A stretch of 60,000 nucleotides of DNA, taken from the NCBI RefSeq assembly GCF_000003815.2, contig NC_049986.1, positions 14,837,811-14,897,810 on the forward strand, in the 5' to 3' direction. Positions 31,201 through 42,973 of this stretch are shown here, one piece after another (positions within the stretch are counted from its first letter, which is position 1; every line of letters begins with the position of its first letter). This DNA is from Branchiostoma floridae. Its lineage: Eukaryota; Chordata; Leptocardii; Amphioxiformes; Branchiostomatidae. The notes below the pieces were generated by a model, which did no database searches, had not been told where the DNA came from, and saw only the letters and a program-made list of their open reading frames with translations. The translations under genes were made by a program, and so were the position numbers.

Positions 31201-33376
31201 CAGCACATTGCTTATCTCTGTTCGCCAGCCGTGGTGATCCCGACGATCTATACTGGTACGCGCTGACAGGTCATCTGTGCGCACCAGTGGAGTTGAACTG
31301 TGCAGCTTTTGGGCGCAAATTGCTCTGACATTCTGTAATGTTGAGGATAACTGTACCTGAAGGGTAGTGAGACCCGTATACTTCACTGGCAGACTGTATT
31401 ACTATCTGCGTATGTGTACGGGTATTTGACATGAGAGTTCGGGTCCATCTTTGTGACGGATGAGTGGTAAGGATGCATGGAGCAGTTTTGAAACATCAGT
31501 TGTATAAATTATCATTTGCCACTGTTCGGTAATGGTATGCTTGCTTGTTTTTCTGAAAGCCTCCTATCTGATAGCCCCCCCCCCCTTACTTAACTACGAT
31601 TCTTCCGAGTCCGCCAAGATAGTTTATCTCAAAACACAACTAGCGTGAAAGAACTAAATACCATTGAATACATGGTGTGTCAGATATCCTAACGAATCAA
31701 CGCCAACGTTTTCACCATGCAAGTCCAACAAATGATTGGACCCGTCTTTGTTGCCTCACCTGTCCCGTAAGATTTACCGCTTGCACATCGATGCCACGTT
31801 TGCCGCTTTTGGCATCTTAAAAGATGACAGATCTAATGGTCCCCCAACATATGTGAAACGACACTTTAGAGAGTAACGATGCCTTCACGGCTCTTGAATG
31901 TCAAAGAGATACGGAAACTGTCGTTTTCTATCGTGCTTCAAATGTACGGTGCTTACTCGTATTACTGCTTCACCGCACAGACAAGAATGGCGGCAAAATT
32001 GCACCTCCAAAGGTGCAGTGGGTAGATTAAAGTGGAAATGCAACTAGTCTGTCTTTGTCATGTCAAATACGGGTTCACACCCACTATGTTTGACGATACT
32101 ATAAACGATTGCAAAAATAGTTGTAACTCGTCAGAAGTTGTTATCAGGGATCCATGCAGGGGAGGGGGGGGGGTTATGTGAAGAGAAGACAACATATAAG
32201 ATGCTGGCCGGATATAGCGATATGTCGATCGTGACACATTCTATCTTTCAATAGATACAAGCAAAAATAAATCTGTTTCGCGAGGAAATGTGCGAATATT
32301 GAATAGTAAAGAAAGTAGGAAAACATTTGCTGCAGTTCTCATTATTTTACCTCTAGCAAACTTTAAAGAAACATGTCTTTGAGTCACTTTTATGATCAAA
32401 TGTCCTGGGCTTAAGCTTGTGATGTATGCTGCAATAATGGGGATAAATGCATCACAGGTCTATTTGAAGATATAGGGTAATGGCAGTGGGAGTTACAGTG
32501 ACAATCCAGACGATTGCCTAGGAGGCGTTTGGAAATTTTATCACGTATGCGATGAATGAGAAGAAACCTGAATCGCTATGATTTTGTTTCTGTAGACCGG
32601 ATAAGTTACCCCTCTACTTAAGCGCATGAAACCAAATAACAGTTTGGGATTGGAACTTACATGTGTCTGTAATTGGACCGAATTTAAAGGAAAGTTAGAA
32701 AGACCGATGAGGCGCTTTACGATCGATGCACGACAATCGGATGGGACTCTGGTCTGACGGTTGACGCATGCTTCACCCCACCAGAGGTGTTTCCTGTACC
32801 AGCAGATCAATACCAATCCATCAGGACGGCATCACAGAGCAAGTGGGTCACCAATTTGTCCCCACTTAGATGATGTTTGCCCGACAAAACTGCGGAGAGA
32901 GCTCTTAGCACACACACCATTAGCGTCATGAGTGTGGACATCAGCGACCTCGTTCTGCCTGTGGAACTTATCGTACTTCCTGCGTGATATAAGAAACTGG
33001 GGCCCATATTTGTTTCTCTTATATAATAAGTGTGGCCATAAATAACTCACCAACTCTTTACGTAACGAGGTGACCGATGGAAACACCGAATTTAGTGGGA
33101 AAATAGGATTCTTTGTACTTAACTCAACTTTCTGAAACCTTCCTCGGGGCGTCAGTTCTGTACAAGGACCTTTTTATTTCAGCGACTTACCGAAACGATG
33201 AAACTATTCACGGACTGAGTTGGATGTTTTCTATACATTTTCATCAGGAAATATCAGTCTAACAGAGCTGTGTATATATTATGAAATAACAAGGTTCCTT
33301 GTACAGAACCGACGCCCTGAGGAAGGTGACAGAAGGTTGAGTAAGACACATTGTATATGTATAGTATACATATACA

Positions 33377-33378
<2 letters not shown>
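28299..33378. other. Non-coding stretch
   Basis: About 5 kb. Only short chance frames on both strands; no repeat or gene I can support. Confidence 0.35.

Positions 33379-33407
<29 letters not shown>
33379..33407. repeat. (AG)n microsatellite
   Basis: About 14 AG dinucleotides, preceded by the palindrome tgtatatgtatagtatacat. Confidence 0.95.
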
Positions 33408-33410
<3 letters not shown>

Positions 33411-34562
33411 GCTTGGTATCATAAATGGAGCTATGTTGTACATCGTTCATAATGATTTACACCGGGTCACCGACCCGGACTCACCCGGAGTAGAGAATGA
33501 CGTCGGTGGCTTCAGTCCTGATTTATGTCATTGTGCAGTTGTGATGTCATTATCAGTACATGGGACACTTAGCGTGAGCTGAATTAGAACAAAAATATCA
33601 AAAGGAAGCAGGTAAATACAGTTCTTTTTAAGTAATGAATTTGATAAATTCTACCATGATAGATGAGTTTCACTTTCAGGCATGTGACTTGTGAGAAGTT
33701 CTTATCAGTGTATACGTAACTCGGTAGAGAAAGTCACAGTGTTCCTTCTCGCATTATTGGTCCCCATGTCACAATCTGTCGAGCTCAGCGACACCATGCA
33801 AGACGATAACAGAACTATCAGGGCATAATTCTCAATTCCTGCTGTTGGAAAATTGATGGCGGTGCCACGAGAAGGCCCGTTATCACTGAGATGTGTCACT
33901 GATGCGGAGATATTTCATTTGAAGCAGACGACCTGTGTATAGAAGGTGTTCGCGGCATCATCATGTCGCAACGTTCGGGTGATTTAAGATACGGATGTGT
34001 GAAGCAGTGTAGCCCGTGTTTCATCACTTCTAGTCATTTATCGATCTCGAAGTATCCTCAAGAGTGCTGCAGTATCGAAGAACGATTGATGGAGGAGAAA
34101 GAACCAATCAGATGTAGTCAGCGCGAAGATGAAGCCGTAAGGTGGCGACAGCGCGGGGTCCGACTACACCTGGCGGGAGTTAACACACCAGAGCCGGGCC
34201 TAATGAAATATCCACCGCCCCTCAAGGCAGGACAGTGCGGCTTGCGACTCGCTCGCAATCAGAATTATTTATAGAGCAGGTACTTCAAAGGTGCAAAAAG
34301 GTGTAAATTATACATCAAAGACATACTGTACGGCGTGTACTCCTGAGATGTCTATCACTATCAGCGTCGGGATTGCCATAGACATAGTGGTTCGAGAACC
34401 AGATTACGTGTTTTTTTTACCCTCAGGCCACATCAATTTTATTTGTTGTTTCTCGGATTTCCCGACCCTACTTTTTTCCGATTTGAAAAAAAAACCAACT
34501 TTTCAAATTGATGGCCACACCTCGTGTTGATAAAATTTCACTTTCTCAAATTAACTATGGGC

Positions 34563-34690
34563 CTCAAATTCCAGTAGATGTACGTGCCTATTTTGGATAG
34601 TACATTTACTATTTTTCTTCAAACTTTACATTTTGCTACCAGGGACCCCCTAAATGTTCAAATGCTGTTATTTCTGTTGTGTAATTTGTG
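34563..34690. mobile_element. Fragment related to transposon at 1561-2765
   Basis: The order cctcaaattcca, acgtgcctattttgga, gtacatttactattttt, ttcaaa, accagggacccc and gttatttctg parallels 1609-1725. It is diverged and lacks clear ends. Confidence 0.6.
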
Positions 34691-37600
34691 TATCATTACA
34701 GTATACGTAATGGCAAACACGTCCTGCTTTAGTCAAATACAATTCATTGGCAGAGCAGTGTTCATACACTAGACAAGAGCTAATGTATATCTGGCAAACT
34801 CAAACAGCAAATTACAATGAAAAAGGCAATTGTCAGAAAAGGTTCAATATAGTTGAAACGCCCTGTCCGTTTCCCACAGAAGTGAATTTCTGTTGGCATC
34901 AACTCCGAAGGCAAACTTTAAATCTGTGATGCAACAACATAAATGATAAAACAAACTAATAACACTGCTATGACTTATTTGCAGCCATCGCTTCCAAGAA
35001 CTCGTCATGGTATACAGTTTTCATGAGTTTGAAATGAAAATGTATTATTTTACGGGTGATGATTGTTACGATGTGCACCCCACCCACTATATACGTGAGC
35101 TCAACTGCGGGGAGCCCCAGATATCTGCCGACGGGCGGTCGTCTCGGAGGAAACATCTCATCATATGTATTATTCCCGCAGGGCTCGGAATGCGCCGCAT
35201 GTTTTATCTAGCGATGAAATATGGAGAAGGCCATATCTCAGTTTTTCAGGCTGGAAACTTCGCGCATAGATTGGAACTTAAGCCTGTGTGATAGTCCTCG
35301 GGGGACAGCGTTGGAAGAACATGATTACAATAGAGCGTGAACCGTGGAACACATTCCCGCGTCTTGTGTCGCAGTAAGGTCACGGGAGAGATTGTTTGAG
35401 AACAAAGACGTTAAGAATATCAAACAGCATTAACAAGCTTCCCTGTCTAACTTCTTTGGCGTCTATAAAATGGTAACTGTTTAGAAGCAAAAAAATTGAC
35501 AATTCCTTATACAATCAACGTTTTCTTCGGGTGGATACAAAATTTAGATTTGTATAACATCATCACTACAATAGAACAATAGAAGTATTTGGATAAAGAC
35601 CTGTTTAGCTTTATGTTTTGCCGGGGGACCCATGGAAAAAAGACAAAACTTTGATGATATGCCTACATATACTATGAACTTTTTTTCTTATTGATTTTGG
35701 AACTTACCACTCACAATGATATGCAGTTCTTATGGCCAGTAGAAAAATAATGGCAAAGAATTGAGTAACTTAGAGATACGACCTATTAAATGCAAAGATA
35801 CTTTACTAGCAAAATCCTGGAACACTTGGTGAAATTATCTGCTAAAACATGATGAAATGTCACAAGGTTTGTCTCAACATAAGATTTGATTTCTGTACAG
35901 AAGAAAACGATGAACTCTGGTACAGACAAGTCGTCGCTAGGCGGATCTTCCTCACATAGAGAAGAGATTAGTTTGAGATTAGCAATGTTGGTAATTCTGC
36001 AAAAGAAATGAACTCGAATTCCACGGCCTCAAGCCTTTGCAAAGTAATTTGGAAATGCAATAACGCGTAAAGAATTCTCTCACGTCAGCAAACGCTAAAT
36101 TAATTTATTTTCTCCCGTTTCTAATTCACATGTGTTGCAAAAGGCCTTCTTCAGAAAGCAATTGTACAATTTCCTCATTAATTATTCAAATGAAAACCCT
36201 ACCAAAAGAGCAAATATCATCAACATCCATACACTACCGCCCGAGTTATTCGTCCCAAGACAGATACCCGCACCTGAAAACATAACTATCTTGTGCAGGT
36301 AATTGTTCAGGATACCCCTAGGTTTGAAACTGTGCACTGAGTTGGAGTCACGACTCACGATTCTGTTCGACCCCTGGTGCGACTGGGAAGGAGCCAAGGA
36401 AATTGTCTAAAATGGACTATTTGATCCGTGCAGAGGCATATAGTTATGTTGGATCGCTGGGGCAAGTACAAAACGCTATTGGCAAAATGAATAGTTCTAT
36501 TGGAAAATGGATGTTGAAAGGCAGCTTCGGGCACGGCTTTGTACAAGCTGGTCGGTGGGCTTTGTATGAATAGTTTATACCGCGGGTTTGCAACCGCAAT
36601 TTGCATTTACAATGTATTGTATAGGACATAAAACCGCTGTACAAGTTGCCGTATAGTGGAATACAAGGGAAATATTCATACTTTAATCATGTTTGTCATC
36701 TGTCAGAGTAGGTTACAAATCTTAAAAGGAAAAATCAGCGACTTAACGATCTTGACAACAAGGAAATATTCAATGTATCTTTTCGACACGTAAAAACAGT
36801 GAAATTCGGGCTGAAAAAAATCAATACTTAGACAGAAGAAAAAGAACAACGACACATTTAGCTGATTTAGAACTGTAGCAGTTGTGTTTATAGCTGGAAC
36901 ACACGGTCGGCAAGACCATCGCTCATCTAATGAGAAATAGGTCCTAATTACCCCCACCTTGCTTTCCCGTCCCATGTCGGGTCGATATTCGGGCTGGTAA
37001 TGTCTTAGGGGGGATTACGACAGTGGGTGATGATATGGGAGGGATTACGACAGCTGGTAAATACTTGCGGCATTATGTCGATAAATGAAAGCAACAGGCA
37101 AACCTACTGTTGCGCTGACGGCGTCAGACCAATTTGAAATGCTCACCTTTCTGTTAGCCCTGATTTAGGTAAAGTGAGATGGAGTTGGTCTTAACTTTAG
37201 AGCGTTATTGTGTAGTTATCTCTGACTCAAACCGTTCCGGAGTAATATTCAGTGACGTCTCGAATACGTTTCGGGGTAATGATTGATGGTTCAATCTTAA
37301 TGTCAGCGGGAACTGGAAAATTGTTCCTCCTTACAGCTTATTTATAGCGCCTCTGTGTCTTAAGGAATATGTCTCTATCTCACGTACTGCTTAGCAAGAA
37401 TATTAAGTTTAGCCGAATCACTAGTTAAAGCAGCCTTCTTTGTTGGCAATGTGGTTGACTATTCAGAAAGCCCAATTCTGTTCAGGTTTTAAAAGTTCCT
37501 AAGTCACATGTTTATAAAGAGGTCGTTGTGGCAGGAAAACGCTTCTTGACGATATTTGATCTCAACTTCGCATGAACCTCCAATTGAAATTGTGCCAACG

Positions 37601-38216
37601 TCTGATCCACAAGACTCTAGTGGGTGGGAACTTGGCACAATGTCAATGCATGTTTTGGGGTTACATAACAAGAAAATAATGATCGATCTTGGAAAAGTAC
37701 CAAGCCGTCTTATACAATTTTAATCGATATCAAGTGGTATTTTCTTTCAGGACAGTCCACACCCGGGCTTACAAGAAATTCAAACGCGTCCCACTGGAGT
37801 TGGGGGAGGGGTTTTCCTTCAAGACACTCCGTCGGGATTTCGCCGATGTTGAGTCGTATGAAATGGCTTGAAAGGCTGGAGAGCCCTTACACGGCCATCT
37901 CGGTCGTCTTATTGCTCTTACGATAAACATGAAAGCGTCCAAAGTACCCTCGTGGGTGTCGTACATGCGCTCATGAGTGATTACTGGCTTAGGTGGACGC
38001 CAGCCACTGTACAACATGATCGGCTTGTTAATTGAGAGGGATGGACCGTGCTATAACGTGAGATGAGATGGAGATAATCACTGTAACGTGGTCATTAATG
38101 ATACATGGCTTGCAGAGAGTGTGATCAGCATTTTGGACGAATGCCTTCAAAGTAAGTCTACAATAGCGAAAGAGAACGTTGCGAATGATTGAAATGTGCA
38201 ATAGCCGGACAGTCTC
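34691..38216. other. Non-coding stretch
   Basis: No supported gene. A short tandem pair of gggattacgacag occurs near 37011-37052. Confidence 0.35.
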
Positions 38217-38225
38217 AGAATATGC

Positions 38226-38359
38226 CTAGCCTGAGTACCATCTTCCGTAGTGACCGCTGGCTCAATCCTTTCGCTTGCTCCGTGGTTAGCAAGCTGCCCC
38301 GTGCTTAACAAGCGAAAGGATTGAGCCAGCGGTCACTACGGAGGATGGTATTCAAGCTA
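38226..38359. mobile_element. 134-bp MITE with 9-bp target duplication (MULE-like)
   Basis: Arms 38227-38277 and 38309-38359 are complementary at nearly every one of 51 positions (tagcctgagtaccatcttcc against its complement at the right end), around a 31-base loop. The flanks share a perfect 9-bp direct repeat agaatatgc at 38217-38225 and 38360-38368. A 9-bp duplication is the signature of Mutator-like elements. The high arm identity suggests recent activity. Confidence 0.88.
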
Positions 38360-39001
38360 AGAATATGCAGATTCATATTGAGAAATTATACATCCTCTGA
38401 ATTGAGTTACCATCCGTCCGTCAAGTCATATTGAGAATTAGCATTCTGCCATTAACTCGAGACATTTGCGACCGTATGTATTTCTTGTACGTGAGTGTTT
38501 GTTCTCAATGGTATAATGTCAGCACTGCCCATTTATTTTACAGCCCCTAAAGCCCTTTACGAACCATCCCTACCCAGCATTGTAACAAGACAATCGCACC
38601 ACTTACAGCTAATGGCCTGTTTGATCCTGCGCGACACAGATGGTCCCAACGTGAGCGGAAACACAACCACTTTACCGGTTGGCTGTGCATGCAGATACAA
38701 GTGAAGATGTCATAAGCCAGGTCCGAGCTAGCAGGCGTCCCTGTCTCTAGAGCGAATAGGCTCTGCATACGAATGGAATAAGAGGAGCTTCGGGGAAAGC
38801 TCAGAGGATTACGATAAACCACATCCCATTTTGTTAGTTGTCACTAGCACTCTGGCCTTTTTGTCTCGTGAAATTGAAGGATTTGGTTTTATGGCAGTAC
38901 TACAGTAAAAGGAACTGGACATGGAAGGCTTCAGGTTTCACCAGATTGCGAATGTTTCAGCATTAGCATGTTCATAATCTATACGTACTTCATAGTCACG
39001 C

Positions 39002-39261
39002 CATGGGGCTGAAGGTGCGCTCCCATCGCACGTGTGTCAAGCTTGCGTCACTGCGGGGTTCGATCACTGCGTCACTGTTTTGTCATTTTCTCCGATTTTT
39101 TATAATCTAGATATTGCGTAATACGTAAAAGTATGACTTGGAAGACGACAAAATACACAATAAGAAAGAAAATTCGTTCTCTGAAATTCGTTGAGTATCT
39201 TCAAACCCCACAGTGACGCAAGCTTGACACATGTGCGGTGGGAGCGCACCTTAAGGCCATG
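39002..39261. mobile_element. 260-bp MITE with ~59-bp inverted ends
   Basis: Left arm 39002-39060 (ggtgcgctcccatcgcac, then gtgtcaagcttgcgtcactg) pairs with right arm 39204-39261. The interior is AT-rich and non-coding. The family was not identified. Confidence 0.85.
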
Positions 39262-39506
39262 TGCAATTTGTATTGGCAGGAAATCTTTCTAATTAGTTTA
39301 TAGGTGATTAAAGAACGACATGGTTACGTACAGTCTATGTATCAAAAGAAGCTATATACCCCAGAGAGTATAAGTATAATTTCGTCATTAATCAATTATT
39401 TGGGATCCTCTCGGTAGAATATTCCTTTCGTCAGAGCGGCACTATCCGTCAACGCTTTTACGATGCGTGGGCGAGATCCATATTTAGGGGTATTGACATG
39501 GGACAT

Positions 39507-39840
39507 CAGGGCTCGAAATACTTTTTTTCTGTATACCTGCACTGGTGCAGGTAACATTGAAAATTACCTGCACCAGACAAATTTTCTCTGCACCTTCTGA
39601 ATTTAGGAAGTATGGATCATACTTAAAAAGTCTAAAATTGTTCAGGAACCATTGCTATTCTATTTCTTTATACTTTATAGGTGGTAACATTCAATGCAGC
39701 TAATAACAATCCACATATACCTTTATGTATAAAACCCACTACATGGACTAGTGCAGGTTAGGTGCAGGTAGACACCACAAATACCTGCACAGCTCCAATT
39801 TTACCTACACTAACATATGCAGGTGGTATTTCGAGCCCTG
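39507..39840. mobile_element. MITE copy 2 (CAGGGCTCGAAAT ends)
   Basis: 334 bp with a perfect 15-bp inverted terminus CAGGGCTCGAAATAC. It is flanked by gacat (39502-39506) and aacat (39841-39845), a 5-bp duplication with one mismatch. An inner block reads aaaattggagctgtgca in reverse orientation relative to the copy at 7196, so the two are oppositely oriented members of one family. Confidence 0.85.
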
Positions 39841-39845
39841 AACAT

Positions 39846-42264
39846 TAATGTAGCCAATCAGCGCACAAGGTTTGGTGATCACACCATTTGATGGGGTTCG
39901 AAAATGTCAAGACAAATATATGGCCCGTAGGCGGTTGATATATTTACTGATCACTCGGTGTGTAACGTTACATATCATAGCGCGTAAACAAACCAAGCGT
40001 GAATGTGCTGCACACTTACCAAATGTCAAGTACAAGACTATTACTACATTAACATCGTCTTCACCAAGCTTCAACGAAGTAGTTATTGGCCATCTGACTC
40101 GAGATCTTTGTTGATGCATTTGAATGGGATCATCGAACAGAGCATGTTTCCAAAAGATCCGTTACAACTTGTTCAACATCTAAAAGATACAGATGAATAT
40201 ACCACAACTTGATACTTCTAGCAGATTCCACTGTTCTTAGAACTATCTGATGCGTGTATGCGATTGAACTCCTGCAGCATCCCTAATGAATGGTAATCCT
40301 AACAACAGATCTCCGCTACACAAAGTGTGGGCGACTGTGCCCTTCAGGAGTTGGACTGTACGGCCACACGAGGCCTTCACCCTTTATAATACGACCAGAG
40401 GCAGTCATCTTCCATAACGAAGGATGCCGAGATTACAGGTCTGGCCCAGGAGATACAAAACCGATCAATGTAAATATGAGATTGGCTAATGGTCCGCGGA
40501 GATTTCCCTGCCCCGGCAACCACCAAGGTTCTTTCGAACAGATCGATATATTGGCAATCAGAGCTGCTGACAGCGTCCATATTAAACCTGAGGATATCAC
40601 AAATATTACACCGGGACAACCACTACTATCCCGTCTGTTCTCGGGAGGGTAGGGCACGTATGTTAAGATATTTTTACAGATGCCAAAAAAATTGGGGGAG
40701 GAAATTGAATAGATGTGAGCAAATGGATGAATAATTTAAGACCAACACACTAACATGTTGCTAGATAAGCAAGATTAAATGACACCCAGCCGTCAGTACA
40801 TTACGGATAGGATCTTATTTCCGCACCCTGTAGCTGCATGGTGTTGATAATGAGAAGATAGTCGGGGCAAGGTTTGATATGTTTAATGACGACAGAATAA
40901 GTAGTGTAATAAGGGGATAACGCCATTAAATCGATCACTGATGAAGGAAACATAGAGAAATGAGTGATCACCAAGTGTAGGGACTGCTTTTCAAAAAATC
41001 AAGACACTTTAAAAATAGTTAAAGCTTCTCTTAAAACTTCATGCTGGAAAAAGCTCATGGTAGATGCTTTTAGAAATAGATAAAAACACTAGTTCATATA
41101 GAATCCTAGATGGACCATCTTATTTTACACAAGGAAGTCCTTAACTGCTGGTGATACCAACAACAAAATGAACTACCATTGATACGGTAACACAGTTTCG
41201 CAACACCTTGATAGAAACTGATGTGTGATGCATAGTAATAAGAGACGGTAGGGACGCGTCCAAAAAAAAAAAAAGACTCCATTTTTCACCTCTTCTATTT
41301 GCGTCAATGGTTTGCATGGCGCCGGAAAGTAGACGTTTGTAGTAGTAATCCGACGTTCACTGCTCACCCGAAAGACGTACGTTGTCAATTCTCGAGAATC
41401 GCTGTCCAATTCCACCCGCTCTCACGGTGAGTTCGGCTCATCCCTTAACTACCTGGGCTTAAATGGCAACGACGGCAGTTTCACTGAATGCCTTCCGACA
41501 CGCGAAATAAATCGTGCGCCCCGGAAACCCTTCCACAAGGAAGATAAGACGGCAGTTTTGTGTGCGCAAATAATAGCATGTTTTAAAAGGTAGATCTAAA
41601 CTGCCTCAACATTTCAATCGGTTCTCACGAAGTACTGTTGCTGTGAGGACACTCGTATAGAATTAGATGCTTAGGTTTTAAGGCTGAGGAATGTACAATT
41701 TTCTTCGGTTAACGTTCGTCTGGCAGCGGGTCCATTTCTTTGAACTGTTTGCTTGCACACAAAGTTTGGAGGATCTGAGGTTTGCTTGAAGTGTGCTCAT
41801 TTTCTCAGTGTTTCCTGAAACTCGAGGAAAGGGGTTTACAGCTTTGACGAAGTGGCGTTCCCTAGACATCAATTAACGCAGCGAATAAAACAACAGGGAG
41901 GTAGTGCAAGATGAAACGGCATGGTAAGTGGTTGCCCCAGGAAAAATGATATCAGTGTTAAAGATAAAGAGGGTTCTAATCAAATTTTGGTGCACTCATT
42001 TGATCTATGTTCAGACAGCCTCTGTCGACAATTTTACATCTAGATTCTTATACTTCCTTTTCCTGAAAACGAAGAAACCCTGGCCGCAATTGTCTTGTCG
42101 GTCCGCCCATAGTTTGACTCGGTGACAGGGAAGGAGCGGACCACGGCCGAAGACTACGTCTGCAAATCCGTACCAATCCAGCAACCTTGACAGACATGAC
42201 CCAAGCAACAGTTCTTGTAAAATTCCAATCGGAAAGTATTAAGACAGACGTAAGCCGTACTGAC
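39846..42264. other. Non-coding stretch before promoter region
   Basis: Holds a 120-codon + strand frame at 40290-40652 with no recognisable domain, splice context or promoter. Nothing else is supported. Confidence 0.35.
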
Positions 42265-42360
42265 CTTGGTGAGCCTTGAGCCGGTGCGATCCCGCCTGTA
42301 CCACCTGTTAGACAGAGGCTGTCGTCTGTGGCTGCGGCCCTGGAACCGTTCCACCGCCGG
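42265..42360 (-). other. Candidate non-coding first exon with splice donor
   Basis: Just downstream of the promoter motifs on the - strand, GC-rich sequence without any ATG ends in a good donor, caccaag|gtcagta (intron from 42264). It would be a 5' UTR exon. The next - strand gene to the left is the PCP4-like gene, whose coding exons both have an ATG right after their acceptors, as expected if exon 1 is non-coding. The 23-kb link is an inference. Confidence 0.35.
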
Positions 42361-42365
42361 AGCTG

Positions 42366-42400
42366 TGACGTCACGGCCACCCCGCCTCCCGGCCAATCAG
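42366..42400 (-). promoter_or_regulatory. CRE, GC-box and CCAAT cluster
   Basis: Within 35 bases: a perfect palindromic cAMP response element TGACGTCA (42366-42373), a GC box (ccccgcctcc, 42380-42389) and a CCAAT box (ccaatca, 42393-42399). Read on the - strand the order is CCAAT, GC box, CRE, then a GC-rich leader and splice donor, as in a TATA-less CREB-responsive promoter. It is unlike the AT-rich surroundings. Confidence 0.6.
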
Positions 42401-42825
42401 CGTCGTGCGGGGAAAATTCGCTACATACTTTAACGAACCATACATACTTAAAGCACATACACAACTGTATATAGGTAAGGACGTGGTTCATTCCCGTTTG
42501 CAGCTGCAGGCAAAAGGGTTTGTTTGCATAGTCTAGAGTTTGGCAGTTGTTTCGGGTGAATTTAAAATATCTAGATTTGGACAAACATGTCGCGTAGGCA
42601 AACACTTAGAGAACCATTTCCGTGAATTTACTGAACGGTCCCGTTTCACCACATTTCACGAGTGCTCTTGGCGTCCCTATAAAACGCTCTGCTCATTCAT
42701 CAGTCAGCGTGTAGAAGCAACGTCGAAATATGGGAGATTTCCCGAGACGCACTGGAGAGGACATTCCAAGCATCTTGTCTGGCAGTAAAAGCCTTGTCCC
42801 CCTCCTCTGACTTGTCTTACGTTTT

Positions 42826-42922
42826 CAGAGAAAGAGAGAGGGAGAGGGAGAGAGAGAGAGGGAGAAGGAGAGGGAGAGGGAGAGAGAGAGAGAGAAAGAG
42901 AGAGACAGAGAGACAGAGAGAC

Positions 42923-42969
<47 letters not shown>

Positions 42970-42973
42970 GAGA
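42826..42973. repeat. (GA)n / (GACA)n compound microsatellite
   Basis: About 150 bases of gaga/ggga runs grading into acag repeats. Open frames on both strands here are low-complexity artefacts. Confidence 0.97.

Noticed and set aside
40290-40652. 120-codon + strand frame
   Set aside because: No domain, no splice or promoter context, and overlapped by antisense frames of similar quality.
42048-42605. 185-codon - strand frame
   Set aside because: It runs through the promoter and leader and has no recognisable content; the GC-rich promoter explains its openness.
42826-42973. Low-complexity Arg/Glu- and Ser/Leu-rich proteins
   Set aside because: Pure products of the GA/GACA microsatellite.
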